A DNA stretch of 64,000 nt from Anoplopoma fimbria (GCF_027596085.1 NC_072451.1:3673542-3737541), one strand, 5' to 3'; counted from the stretch's first letter, positions 47,721 to 61,298 are shown. Translations and numbers: made by a program. The notes: generated by a model not told the origin, from the sequence alone.

Positions 47721-48440
47721 CTGCAGAGACACAAAACAACCAACAGCTCAGTGAAAACAGCAGCGTGATGAATACATAAAGTACATAAATATATAAATTC
47801 ACTTTGTCTCCTCGTGTCCCAACATGAGACAGTGTCCTAAAGCTGCCACTAGAAGGAGCTACACCTCTGCTGTTCACTTTGAACCTCAAGAACCAGAGCA
47901 GACAAACACTGAAAAGCTCTTCTTCTCTTTTTGTGAGTGCATTATCTCTCTCAGCTCAGCATTTGTTTCTGAATAAATCAAACATTTGAATTACCATTAT
48001 ATGTAAGAAGTGTTGTCAAAAACTGATATTTGGGACTTTGAAACCCTCAGAAAAGCTCTTTTTTATAAAGTCTACACAGCTGAGAGGATAATTTATCAGC
48101 TTTACTTTATATTAAATGTAATTTATGTTGTATAAACTGTGTGTGGCTACGTGGTGGATAGTGTATCAGAAGATCAAATGAACAAAAGTCATAAAACCCA
48201 ATTTGTCAGATTTCAACAAGACAAAATGTAAAATGTGTAACAAACGAAGCATTTCAGAGGATCCAGAAGATTTCAGCCAAAAAGAATGCAAAACTTTTGG
48301 ATGCACTATGAATTTATTACTATAATATATCAGATGGTTAAGTAGCTTTAATAAATGGTATGAGACGATTAGATAAAAGAAAAACATACATGAAGAAAAA
48401 TCACAAAACGCACAATAAAGATGTATTTTCGCCATGTTTT

Positions 48441-48845
48441 TAGTAATAAAATGTTGTATAAATCAGGCTATGAATGATATATGAACAAACCCCTCTGTAG
48501 AAACCTTCAGAATATAGAGAGGAATGAAACTGTAAAGTGTGGTGTATGTAAGAGCTACTGAAGTGGAGATTTCTGGATCAGAGTCTGAGAAAAAACTCAT
48601 TTTAAAGATATGTTTTGTATAATTACATACATGTTGAAGACACTACAGGTGAATAGGGTAAAAAAATGAACTAATATATATCAAAATGATACTGCACCAG
48701 TTGATTACTGACATTAAGAGAAGTTTTTTTTGTATTACAAGTTTTCTGAAATGTCATGTTTAAATATGCAAATGAGGCATTATCTAATGGTAACTTTTGG
48801 TAAATTTAGGAGAAATCTGCAGACGCAAATAGACAAAGTAGTAAA
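48441..48845 (+). repeat. dispersed repeat B, copy 2
   Basis: Same orientation as copy 1, with an extra AATGAAACTGTAAAGTGTGG-type insertion of about 20 nt near 48525. It lies in kcnq3 intron 1. Confidence 0.9.
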
Positions 48846-49429
48846 ATAAATGTTTTCTTTCCACTAGACTGAAAGAAGACGTTTTATTGAAGCTAAATTG
48901 AAAAAAATAATTTCTTCCTCTGTGCTCAAACAACCCAAATATTCAGTTCCACACAGTTTAATCCTCAATATTAAAAAGATGAATGAGCTACTAAAGCCTC
49001 CTTTTTTTTTGAACGTCTAAATTTAGCCCTTTCAGAGCTGAATTTAATTGGATACACAAATACAAATGGCTTCTTAAAAGTCCCTGTACACTGGAGCAAA
49101 ACCCTGGCTGTACTCCAGAAAGTCTGGAGTTAACAAACCCTGCTATGATATATGACGTGAAACCGCACGGAGTAAACCCAACCAGCTGCAAAAGAACCGC
49201 GCTAATTAATATTCATCCAGCGCTGCACAAAGGTTATGTTCTTTTTCAGCTGTAAAATAATACAAAAGACACACATAAGTGAGCATACAAAGGAAACTAA
49301 AATAAGACTTAGTTTCAATAAAATCTGCATGAAAACAAATCATTAGTTGTTGTAGTGTCTGTAATATTCCAGTCTCAGTTATTGACAATAGAGGAAGACA
49401 CAGACACTATAGAGTTGTTTAGCTTCTTT

Positions 49430-50110
49430 TTGAGGTCGTTTTATGGGTCTTTGTATTCATTTTGCCTGTCTTTTTAGTCATTTTGTGTGTTTCACTTTGT
49501 TTTCTGACCGTTTATAGTCAATTTTTGACTATAAAAAATGTGTCTTTGTGGTCATTTTGTGTCTCTTTGTGGTCATTTTGTGTTTCCTTTCAGTCATTTT
49601 GATTGTCTTTGTTTTATGTCGGTTTGTTTTAAATGTTTTGCCTCTTTGTGGAGATTTTGTGTTTCTTTGTCGTTGTTATGTTTCTGATTGTAATTTTTTG
49701 GATCTTTTTATAGTTCCTTTGTGTCTCTTTGCAGCTGTTTTGAACCACTTTGTTGCTGTTTTCGGTCTCTTTGTAGTAATTTGTGTCTTTTTTTAGTTGT
49801 TTTGTCTATTTGTCGTCATGTTTTGTCCATGTAGTTCTTCTTTGAGTCAATTTGAGGTATATTTGTGTCTTTGTGTTTTAGGTAGTTTTGTATCTCTTTG
49901 TGGTTATTTTTCACTATTTGCGCTCTTTTTGTGTATCTTTGTGGAGTGTGCATGTAGAGACTCTTTGTAGTTGTTTTGGTCTTTTAGTGAATAATCTTTT
50001 GTCTGTGGTTGTTTTGCCCTCTTTTGCAGTGGATCTGTGTCTCTTTGCATGTTTTTTTGCATCTCTCTGTAGTTGTTTTGGTCTCTTTGTTGTCTCTTGC
50101 AGGTTGGTAC
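49430..50110 (-). repeat. repeat D array 3 (inverted)
   Basis: The plus strand shows TTTGTGTCTCTTTGTGGTCA units, the complement of arrays 1 and 2. Open frames rich in Cys, Phe, Val and Leu here are artefacts of the repeat. Confidence 0.8.
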
Positions 50111-51402
50111 GTTTCTTTTCAAGCAACATTTTGTAAGTGAAGGCATGTGGACCCTTAGAACATGAACCCTTTTTCATAAAGGGGCAGCTCTGCATAACTT
50201 CACTTCACATCGTCTCGTTTGCTTTGTTAGATGGATTCTGATGGTTTCGAGTTCTTCGAGGTTCCATCAAGGTGTCTGACCTCTTCTATTGGAGGGCGAG
50301 TTTGAGGTCTGCAGCTTCTGTAAACAACACATCCCACTTTGTCTTTCCATAACTGTAATCTTTCATCATAAAACAGCAGTGGAGCATCGATTGCTCTGGC
50401 CTTCAGCCTCCTTTTCTCTAAACCTGTTTCTAAATCATTCATGTTGTGTTGCCATTAGGCAGCGCTGACATCTCGGAGAACTTTGAGAAGTGCTGAACAA
50501 CCATAACAACATGAATATTTTAAACAACTTAGTTTACAGACGCCCATCGATTGACGGTCCTGTTTTGTGTTTTTCTTGCGTTTCGCCGTACTTCCTGCCT
50601 CCTAAATTAAATCGGAGGATTTCTCCTCAAAGTTATCCAGAGGACGGAGATAATCCCGATCGATGTTAACTCGATGCGATACACAGAGCGATGTCGAAGC
50701 CCATTAGGCCTGACACATCAAGAAGAGCGGTGGGGGGGGGTTTGAAAAGGTGGAACGGTGTCAGTCAAAAAACAGAAAATGAGAAATAATGGGCATTTTT
50801 TTTAGCTTTTACAGGAATTGAATCACTATCTTCTGCCAATCAATGGATAAAAAAAACCCTGTGTGACAAAAACCAGAGTCCGTCTGGTCAACATCTTTAT
50901 TATGTTTCCATTAAAACTAGGATGAGCACTTCCTGCTTCACAGCTGCACTTATACCACACAGACAGAGCTGCTATCAAGTCTTTCTAGGCCAAGTAGGGA
51001 TGGGTATTGTTAGGATTTTGTTGGCACTAGTACTCTTATCGTTTCTTTTTGTTTATTTTGTGAGAAAAAATATGTATTTCTTTATTATTCTTGTATGTAA
51101 ACAAACAATCTTTCTTGAGCAGCAATACAAGAAGTTCCTAAATCTTTATAATACATTCTCAGCTAAGCAATTAGCTAAGTGATTAGCTTTCATTGATGAC
51201 CCTGTTCTTCTGATCAAACAGGGGTCAAACAAACACAGGAATGTTACTCAGAGGACACGCGTCCGTCTTTGGTGTGTTTGGCATTTTTTTATACTGTTAT
51301 GCTTCCACTGAAACGCTCCATTACCTGCTGCTGGACTAAATAAACAGAGCATGGAGTCCAATGTGTGCTGTGATTGGCTATTAAGGGTTTCAGACAGAAA
51401 AT

Positions 51403-51446
51403 GAGAGACAGAGACAGAGAGATAGAGAGAGAGAGAGAGAGATAGA
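51403..51446. repeat. (GA)n-rich tract
   Basis: Imperfect GAGA and GACAGA run. Confidence 0.9.
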
Positions 51447-51654
51447 CTGGTGAAGAGTTTGTGCCGTAATTCTTGGGTATCCAACAAAATCATTTTCATA
51501 TGTTATGCATGTAATCAGGAACGAGAAAATATACCAACAAACATGGCTCTTCCCTCCAGGAGACAGCTGTTCATTCCTCATGTGAAACAAGAAGTTAATG
51601 TTGATATATTTGTCACGTCATTCGTGTACTTCATTAACTGCACTGTAATTATTT

Positions 51655-51835
51655 TAACCCAAACCAGCTGTTGTTTCCTGTGGCGACGGAAGTTTATTTT
51701 GAAAAGACTATATGCATTTAAGGAGCAGAAATTGTCAAGTGTTTCAGGACTTTAATAGGAAAACTAATGAAAAATGTGTTATTATCATCACACAAACCGT
51801 TTTTAAGAAGAAATGGAGCTTTTTACCAAAGTGGA
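51655..51835 (+). repeat. dispersed repeat C, copy 2
   Basis: Contains GACGGAAGTTTATTTTGAAA AGACTATATGCATTTAAGGA and GCAGAAATTGTCAAGTGTTT. Confidence 0.75.
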
Positions 51836-52198
51836 GTGAGACAACAAGAAGCAACAAGAAGGCTCAAATGGAAACAAATCAGAGACAGTCCAGAGGAGAG
51901 GTCAGATGTTTAACCATAAATATGCTCAACAATATGCACAAAAACATGAGACGCACTGCTGTCTGAGAGATGGTCTGCCATCAGTCACATGTTTGTGAAA
52001 CAATATTAAAAAATGACAAATGTTTGAATTATTACAAAAATCGTGTTTTCTGTTGACTTGAAACTACAAAATGAGTTGAGCTGAGCACAGATCTGATGCT
52101 TCAACCAGTTAAACTTGAATCCAGGTCTGAGTGAATGTTGTTTTATTTTGTTGTTAAAGGTTATGTGTTGCTAATGATGAGAGCAGAACACTCTCACA

Positions 52199-52199
52199 G

Positions 52200-52242
<43 letters not shown>
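52199..52242. repeat. (CT)n microsatellite
   Basis: About 21 CT units. Confidence 0.97.
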
Positions 52243-52244
<2 letters not shown>

Positions 52245-54079
52245 TAATCCACTTTATATCCATCTTCCCAGCGGAGGCTCCCCGGAGCTGATACCCCCCC
52301 TCCGCCCCCCGGGGGATTCCTAACAACCAATTTGCCGGGCGAGATTCAATAAAGGGAGTGCAGACGATGCAATTCTGACAGTTAATTTGCTCGACGATAT
52401 GCAAACGGCGGTGGGAAGAGGACAACGATGGCGGAATGCACGGCGCTAATGACTGCAGTCACAAGGACGAGATGAAAGACGGAGATCTCTATGAGAGGAA
52501 GTTTGGAAAGCGGCTTCACACCGAGATGACGGACAGTCATGGATTTTAAAGATGCAGTTTGATTCACATGAGGGTGGCGGAGAGTTTGAGAAGTGCTGAG
52601 GTGGAAGAACGCAATAAAAACATCTTGAACACGAGATGAAAATGATATGATTCTGTCAGGTTCTTGGCTGAAGATAGCACTCATTTGGATGATGTTTTTA
52701 TTCCACTTTTCTAGATATATTTAAAAGATACTTATTCCGCCTCTGCACTCATTAAACTCTTTTTCACATATCAAACTGCAGAGACAGCTAAGTCAATCAT
52801 TGGGAGGAGGAGTTGTTATGTTTTAATGATTGAATTATACAGTATTTCTCAGAAACACATTTAAGGACTCTTAAAGAATCAGTGATTGTAATTCAATACA
52901 CTTTTTGTCAAATTCAGTGAATATCTCTTCTCGGTCCTCTAGCTGTCCGTTCTGTTTGGGCGCTGGATTAAAATCAAGATTTCATACACAGCTCTGGCTC
53001 CGTAAATGTGAAACCCAGCCACACAACACGATTCCAGCCAATCAGCAACCAGCATTTGCGTTGTGCACAAAACAGAAAAGTCCTTGGATGATTGAGGAGA
53101 AAGGCAGCGGGCAGTAAATCTGAAGATATTTTTTCATTATTTTTTTTAGTTCAAATATCAAAACTCTTTTTCCAGAATGACTGACTGAATTTTGTGACAT
53201 GTCATAGGATGAAAACAACAGCTATGATCAGAGCTCAAATTCTCCACCTTCAGCACTCATTTGATGCATTCTGCTCCAAATAAACACACATATTCCTGTT
53301 CTTCCATCTTTGTGAGGACCCTCATTTCCATACTACAACTAAATGCCTAAAACCAATCCCAACCCTAAACCCAAAAATAATTCTAACCTGATGCTTAAAA
53401 CCAAGTTATATTCATCAAACAGACTTGGAAGAAATAAGGACCAGCCAAAATGTCCTCACTATCCAAAAGAGTCCCCACTCTGTGGTCAAAAACTTACGGT
53501 CCTCACTATGTAGCAAGTACAAGAACGCACACACACACACAGACACACACACAGACCTCCTAAAGCATCCTCAATGAATGATTTGAATTGGAGCGACAAC
53601 ACAAGCTCAGACAAGACAACAGCTAATCCTCATGTAGCAGCAGATGCTAATCACATCATTTCACTTTATCAGCTACCGTCCTCCTTATCCACGAGGAAGA
53701 CGTCCCCCCCCCCCGCACTCTGTTTGACACAGCAGGACCCGTCACTCCGGCCTTTAGCTTCATTGACGACTTGACAGTTGGATTATTTACTAATGTATTA
53801 ATTTCAGAACAGAGTGCAGCCTCGTAAGCTCCCTCTCATGAGTGACCCCAACACCGACCCCTCACCCTCGTCAGGAGGTAGGATTTGTCTGCGATTGCGA
53901 CAATTCCGACAGGAGAGCATGCTGGGAGTGATAGATTCCTCCTCCACCACCCCTCCCCCATCCCCCACCGAGGCTCAGCGTTGGGAGAGGAGAGAAGGAT
54001 ACTCCAGCGGCGATTTGGGATTTGCTGATCATGCAAAACCTGGTTGTTTGACCAGGAATATCCTGACCCCTGCATGTAC

Positions 54080-54081
<2 letters not shown>

Positions 54082-54155
<74 letters not shown>
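54082..54155. repeat. (GT)n microsatellite
   Basis: About 36 GT units. Confidence 0.97.
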
Positions 54156-54157
<2 letters not shown>

Positions 54158-54416
54158 GGGTATTCCACACATCAGCAGCAGGACAGCTGACAGCTACGTT
54201 GAAGTCCTGCTGCTCAGCTGCAGGTCAGAATCACCCTGACAACTTAGTTTATGGAGAAGGGTTCGATCACAGTGTCATTTTTATATAAATGTATTTTTAT
54301 ATTTTGTCTTTTCGAGATGGGCAAATAAAGCAATTCAGTTTTGGTTTGCCTTTTTATATTTGGCAATTAATGATCAATGCAATGGTCTTTCATTTTTGTT
54401 TAATTTCCAACAAACA

Positions 54417-54640
54417 TGGATCTTTAAGTAGTTTTGTTGCCTCAACCTAAGTAAGTAGTTTTCTGTGAAGACGGACTTTTATTTTGAAAAGACTGTATTC
54501 ATGTAAAGAGCAGAAATCAAGCATTGCATGAATTTTGTAGAAAGAAACGTAGAAAAAATGAGGATTAGCTTTTTCTAAGATATCATACAAACCAATGTAT
54601 GAAGATACGTTCCTAGAGGACAAATTTAACCTCATCAGTC
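54417..54640 (+). repeat. dispersed repeat C, copy 3
   Basis: Contains CTGTGAAGACGGACTTTTAT TTTGAAAAGACTGTATTCATG and ends near CAATGTATGAAGATACG, shared with copy 4. Confidence 0.8.
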
Positions 54641-56855
54641 CACGTTTTCAAACCACAAAGTCCCAAAGCTTCTACACGTTGGCCTTTTGATAAACAAAAT
54701 GCGGTTATATGCTGCTGTAAATTAACTAAAAACATAACATACAAAATGGCAAAACCAACACTCCAAAACCAAATTTCCCCGCTGCGGGACTAATAAAGGA
54801 TTATCTTATCTTATTCATGTCGTTTAATATGATATATTACAGAGAAAAGCCGGAAATCTCTATATTTGAGAGGCTATTTTTACACGAAAAACGCCTTTAA
54901 TGATTAACTGATTATCTGAATAGTTGGCCATTATCTTGTCGTCTTTTAACACACTTTTATTTTTGAAAACACTATGATAATTACCTGACAGGTAATTTAA
55001 AACCCATTAAATGTCTCCTGGCAGTGAACACAGGTTTACTCTCTCCCTGACTGATGTTTGAACGGTACAAACAAACTAATTAGTCCAACTAATTGGATTC
55101 ATTAGAGCCAATTATAGGACGTTTGTTAATTTAGACATTGCAGCGAAAAAAAAAAAAAAAAAAAGGACACAGCTGCTGAATCCACATCAGAGAGTTTCCT
55201 CGAGGAGCAGCAGGAATAAAGGTCGACTCTGTCTAAAACGTCTAACCTGGTGGAGCGAGCTTCCCGTCCTTGGAACGAGCCAATCAGAACGACTCGCTGC
55301 CTCATGGGAGCAAAGTCAGCGGTTGGAAGAGATCGATGAAAGCTCTGGTTTAATCTCTCCTTCTGTGTTTGCTCAGTACACATTTGTGGGAGTTTGGCGT
55401 TCTGTGATGACAGAATGTTTTTAGCAGCAGATTAAAATTGTCATGCTGCTCTCGTTTTTTTTAGTTTTTGATGAGATGTAGTGAGCTGATCGGTGAGGTA
55501 AGACAGGGTCATTGAATTGAAAAATGTATTTCATATATTGAAAGATAAAACATGTCTCAAGATAATTACAATAATGTATGTATTATTTTAAATAATATAT
55601 TTAGCAACAGGAATCATGTTAAAGATTTTGTCACAAAGACAACAGGCTAAAACCATCAATCAACAAATCATAAAATTGCAGTTTCTGCATCAATAATCTA
55701 AATTCAGCTAAATAATAATTATATACAGGAGTTTTAAAGTTGTATTAATAATAATTATATAACATTTTCTAGAAATTCTGAATATTTGATGACAGATTTT
55801 CTCTTTTTGCTAATATAAATAAACTTTAAAAAATTAAGTAAAAGACAAGATTAATGTCTATTAATTAAAAACTGGGCTAAATTTGTTTAAAAAAACACAT
55901 TATGCACAGTTCTTCACTACTCAAATGTATATGGAGTAACAGTGAGGTATTCTGGGAAATGTAGGAATGCAAAACTCCCTGCAGGTTGAAGGAAAGCAGT
56001 TTACACCCAAAGTTTACACCAATAAGTTTTATAGATCACAGACATATTGAGTTTACTGTCATTAAGCCGAGCTTTCAGACAACAGGACGAGCTAATGCTG
56101 CAAACTTCAGACAGAAGCATCTCAGGTCTATGAACATCATTGTGACTTTTCCACCAGTTTCCTCTTCAGGAGAAACTGACGCACTTGGTCGACCTCATCT
56201 TTGAGGAGTTAAGGACCAAATCCTGAGAGCTAATTATCTTAGATTTCCTGACCGTGTAATTAGGGTCATTCCAGAGGAAATGAGGTTCAGAAACGCCTCT
56301 CTGCCTCATCATTGACAATTATGCTATTTGGTAAAAGTGCACCAGAAACACAATACTTGAGAATAAGAAGCAGATTAGATTAAATAAATATAAGTGATCA
56401 GATCTGGAATGTGGCTCCTAAAGAAATGAAGGAAATGAAGGAAATCTGAGCGAACAAAGTAAAAGAACCAGACTGCTTGTGGTGTTATGAGCTTTATGTT
56501 TTTGATCCATTCTTCCTAAAGGGCATCACTCACTCATCAATCAATAACCATCCCTCTGACACTGTATCATTAATCAATCAGCCTCCGCTCGCTGTCACAC
56601 TCGTGGCCTGTTTGAAGTTATTAACTGGCAAAATGGAGCGATGAAGAAAAATCACAGTATTAAGCGTCCCGGAGGGAAGCAGAGAGAAGCTCTCGCTCGC
56701 TTCATGCAGCGTTTTATAATGAGCAGCCATTTGAGTTTGTTTACTGGAGTTATGAAAGCAGATTTATTGACCCAATTCCAAAGCCATGAATTATCATCAC
56801 GGCCGTCACTACGACCAGCTGTCTCTGAGCGGAGGGGAGAGGAATGAAAACAAAT

Positions 56856-56892
56856 GGGATGTCGATCGGGGTTTCATCCCGATCGACATCCC
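56856..56892. repeat. perfect 15-bp inverted repeat, 7-nt loop
   Basis: Arms GGGATGTCGATCGGG and CCCGATCGACATCCC with loop GTTTCAT. Confidence 0.95.
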
Positions 56893-57105
56893 GTCGGTGC
56901 TCACAAGTCTGAGGAGAGAGAGGACGGGGTCGGAGGTCACCAATATATATATATATATATGTGTGTTTTATTTGTATTTAAATCCCAATGAGTCTGAATG
57001 CAACACTGCCCATGTAGAGTATTAGTTTAATAATGATACAATCATGTAATAAAAGTTTTTGTTGCTACCGTACTTACTATAATCAGTTTTATTTGTATTT
57101 AATTA

Positions 57106-57460
57106 AAGAAATCATGTTTTAAAGCCTCCAGTTCAGCAAAATTTGCTGTCACCATTTTGGTTTTTGGCCATCTAAGTACCAAGGTAGCCCCGCCCTAAAG
57201 CATCCCCTGCTTTATGGTCTGTTTGACTCTAAATGGAGCATCATTTACTAAATGAACATCATGCTGTATTGAAGAAGACTTGAAACTAGAGATTGAGACC
57301 ATAAACTCATGTTTACAATGTTTACTGAGGGAATAAATCAAGAGAGAAGTAGAGTCATTTTCTCATAGACTTCTATACAACCAGAGGAGTCGCCCCCTGA
57401 TGGACATTAGAGAGAATGCAGCTTTAACACACTTAACTTCTCAGAACCAGGAGGTTGCTC
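57106..57460 (-). repeat. dispersed repeat A, copy 3 (longer)
   Basis: Inverted. It extends further than copies 1 and 2, including CCCCGCCCTAAAGCATCCCC, shared with copy 4. CTCF-like core on the minus strand at 57389-57403. Confidence 0.9.
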
Positions 57461-58370
57461 CTCGGTTACAGAACAGGTATATTAAGAGTGCATGATGGGT
57501 GTTTTTGACCGCTTATGTATCTGGAGCAAGCAGAAAAAGAGACTGGAGGTCAATCTTGCAAATCAGACTCTGATTGGTTGTCAAATGCTCGGATCGGCCC
57601 AAATCGTGATCCAACAAATCATATCTTTGTTTAAGTGGGAGGATGTTCATTTATATATCCTAATATTTATATTACTTTACGGACAGAGAACCTCAGTATG
57701 TTTTTCAGAAGGACCGGTGACTTAAAACCCTCCATGTCAAAATGCAAACGTCTAAAAAAGTCACAGAGCTAGCTAGCGTAGACTTTGGCTCTTGATAAAG
57801 TACTTCCTTTTCATTTATCTGTGTTTTACAGTTGTGTTGTCCCATAACATTTGCTGTGACGGGGTCCAATCACATGATGATTCTGCCTCATGTTGGATAT
57901 CAGATGTTGGGATGAGACACTACATACAGTCCACAGCTGTGTAATTCAGCCGGGCCTCCAATGAGCCAAGAAACTTTCCACTGAGCGAGTGTTATCAGGT
58001 CTCCGAGGGTTTTCGCCTGCCAAGGGCTGCAATTTGTCACCTGAGCGTCCTTGAGGCCGGGGAAGCCATTACTGAGCCCAGCAGGAGGAGGTGTAAGCAA
58101 TCAGTGTCAGGATCACACATCCATCTCGGCTCGGTAACTATCTTTGTCCGTCTCTCTGGATGTCTCTTTGTCCGTCTGAAGTGAAGGGAAACACTTCCAG
58201 TTCCAGCGTCCCAATGGAAAAGCTTCCATGAACAGCACGATGCAATTAGACGCCAACAAGATATATAAATAAATACAAAGTCAGCATTTGGTCCATTGAG
58301 TCCAATGGTTTAGCAGTTTAGCCCAATGGCACAACTGACACAGTGTTTGATGGATGACATTACTGTTTTA

Positions 58371-58384
58371 CCGCCCCCTACTGG
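58371..58384 (-). promoter_or_regulatory. CTCF-like motif outside the repeats
   Basis: The minus strand reads CCAGTAGGGGGCGG, close to the vertebrate CTCF core CCA(C/G)NAGGGGGC. Motif match only. Confidence 0.4.
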
Positions 58385-58744
58385 CTCAGAGTACAAATGC
58401 CAAAAATACAAAACTAATTTCACAACAAAAAAATAATCCCTGAAACCGTTAACGACAATTCAGACAACATAATGAAGACACTTAGTCAGAATATAAGTAG
58501 CTGCACCTAAGGAAAAGATGAATTTAAAAAAACTAATATCTTTATTATATTTCCCGTCCTTTATCCTGCATGTAGTTATGATAATTTTTGTACCAGATTG
58601 TTTGAGAAGTAACTGTTTTATTTAGTCTTGTATCGACTTGCCTCCTGTTGCTGCCTCTTTGGTCAGCTCCTCATTGTAAATCAGAACTGGTTCAGAACTG
58701 AGGTTTGTGCTCTCTGAGAGCCCTTCAAGTTTTAGTCTGGGCTA

Positions 58745-58985
58745 ACCATAACAACAATCTTTATTAAACCTAACTAAGTATTCACCATCTTTTCTAAACC
58801 TTGTTAAGTAATTTGCTGTGAAGATGGAGGTTTATTTTGAAAAGACTGTATGCATGTAACGAGTGGAAATTGACACGTGTTGCTGGTCTTTTGTAGGAAA
58901 AAGCATGAAAAATGAGGAGTATCTTTCTTAATATATCATAAAAAAACATTGTATGAGGATAAGTTGCTAGTTTACTTAAGCTCCA
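58745..58985 (+). repeat. dispersed repeat C, copy 4
   Basis: Contains GTGAAGATGGAGGTTTATTT TGAAAAGACTGTATGCATGT and CATTGTATGAGGATAAGTTG. Same layout as copy 3. Confidence 0.8.
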
Positions 58986-59899
58986 ACTGGCTCTGGTTTA
59001 TCTGTTGTGTTGAATAGACAAATGAGGAAAAAGAGCACAAAATAAACATTTATCTACATGAAAACATTGTTGGTGGTGACTTCTAGTGCGTGATATTATA
59101 TAAAATGTATTTCAAGCTTTTAAAGTGTAATTTATCTTGCATATATCACAGATGTAAACAAGGCCAGAGGGTGTTTATCTGAATTCCCTGCGCTGAGTAT
59201 AAATGTAATGTGTGGTTAAGTATATTATTAAAAGATTTGCATTGAGATTTAAATGCAGAGCTGAAGACTGAGTCAGACTTCTTTTTTTGCTTCCAGGAAC
59301 AACAGAGTAGCTGCAGCAGAACAGATGATGATCTGTTTCCTACTAAACATCGATTTCTTTGACCTACAAAGATCAATCAGAGCCTCGTGTCGGTCGCTTC
59401 GCTTAGTTAGCTTCTAATTGAACATGTAAACAAAGTGTTTGTCGCTGGATGAATCAAACTGCAGCCAGCGGTGAGTTCATCAGATGCTTTCAGTCTGTAG
59501 AGGAAGCGCTGAATTATAACGTATAACACAGACATGATTCATTTTAAAGGTTCATATTGTTTCTCCGTTGTTGAACATGGCGTTCTGTGACGTGACAGCT
59601 CACACATCTTGACAACCGTCCCACGCTCTGACCACGACCTCGGCAGCAGCGTCCACTCAGCACATCACAGCCGAGGCCGTACGCTGCGCACTTCATGTTT
59701 GTGAAAGTCGACCTGATTTCCTACAATCTGTCAAATCAGCTTTTTGTGATCCCATGAAATGACAAAATAAACAACCTTGTTCTTGGGTTGATTTTTTCTC
59801 CGTTTAGTATTCTTTTGTTTGGGTTCTTTGGTTCCAATGACATAAATGATTAAAGCTCCAGCATCGAATGATAATACAGACTTCTTGACTTTGTGTCAT

Positions 59900-60120
59900 C
59901 AGTTTGAGTTTGTTCTTTTTCAAAATGACAATGTCCCTGTGCAGAAAACCAGCTCCATGAAGGAATTCCCACTTTGGTGTTGTGGACCTTGACCGGTGTA
60001 CACGAAGACCTGACCTCGACCCCGTCTAACATGTTCGGGATGAACTTGAACGCCAACTGCGAGCCTTCGATCAATGGCTGACCTCGCTAAAGGTTCGTCC
60101 AGACCTGACATTGCAGTCCG
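59900..60120 (+). mobile_element. decayed Tc1/mariner transposase fragment
   Basis: The plus-strand frame reads DLDRCTRRPDLDPV, a stop, then HVRDELERQLRA. This matches the conserved Tc1 C-terminal block around the third catalytic acidic residue (PDLNPIEHLWDELER in relatives). The upstream words NDNVPVQK and MKEF fit the same domain. Stops and lost residues mean it is dead. Confidence 0.75.
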
Positions 60121-60974
60121 TGCACAAGGAACGATACAGGAGCAGATTTTTTCTGCATCCGAGTTCTCTGAATATTACACTTCCTCAGCAGCAGGGAGCA
60201 GACAGATCATTGAGGAGAAGAAAATAACGGCTTGCTCTACGCTACATAAGAGACTTTACCCTCTGGCATCAGCTTTTAACGTGTCAGAGACGGCTTTAAA
60301 AAGGTCGAGGTCAGGTCTTCGTGTAAACCGGTCAAGGAAAACTCGGTCTTTAAAAAAAGAAGGAACAAAAGAAAAAGGAATGGTTCAAAATGATGCAGAT
60401 TTGTAAAAAGACTGAATTTATGCTTTGTTAGGTCTGTCAGCAAGACGACAAGCAAACTACTTTTAAAATGCTTGTTTCCTCAATGCAGCTTGGTTTGGGT
60501 CAAAGTCCTGTTTTCTTTGAGCCATCCATCCCATCCAGAAGACTTTTTTAACGCCTCTGTCATTCTTCCATTCCTTTTTCTTTTGTTCCTTCTTTTTTTA
60601 AAGACCTGTCTTTCCTTTCCTTCCCTTAATCCCTCCTCCCTTAAGTCGTCCTTTCTTCTTTTCCTTTCTCAACCTCATCTGAAAAGAACAAAACAACTCG
60701 GTTTTGTCGTTTTTCTTTGTCACCCTTATCTTGCAGAGTAATGAAATGCAGCTCATTGAGGTGCTGTATCATTGCAACCCCATCCCCCCCATCCCCCAAC
60801 CTTCATTTCACCAAGCCTTGGATGACATGCATTGTGCGTCTCCATGGCAACAGCTGCTCATTCCACTCTTCCGTGGAGTATCCCTCAGTCTCCAAATCAC
60901 CATGGCGACACCAGCTCGCTTCCCTCACCAACCCCACCTCCGTCAGCTCTGTCAGGGATCACCAGTAGTACCTC

Positions 60975-60977
<3 letters not shown>

Positions 60978-61012
<35 letters not shown>
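60978..61012. repeat. (GT)n microsatellite
   Basis: About 17 GT units. Confidence 0.97.
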
Positions 61013-61014
<2 letters not shown>

Positions 61015-61262
61015 CCATGGCGATGCTCGATGGCAGCCGGTTGAGCGGGTTCAACCGACTGCGTACGGTGCGATGCCATTGGTCGGTTTTTGGAGTCTCT
61101 GCGTGGCTGGTTGTCAGAGCGTTTCCTCTGCAGACGGAGAGGAGAGTAAACAGAATCCTGTCTGACTCACCCACATGTACGCTCTGCCGTCTGCAACACA
61201 ACACACCACGTCCTTTAATCTGCTTTAACCGTCTGTGCAGTGAGTAGAGAATGACTGATCCC

Positions 61263-61298
61263 CAGGTGATCAGACAGGTGATCAGACAGGTGATCAGA
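61263..61298. repeat. 12-bp tandem repeat, 3 units
   Basis: Three perfect copies of CAGGTGATCAGA; the core TGATCA is palindromic. Confidence 0.9.

Noticed and set aside
49548..50136. Hydrophobic Cys/Val/Leu/Phe open frames resembling membrane segments
   Set aside because: They arise from repeat D units in all frames and in both orientations of the family.
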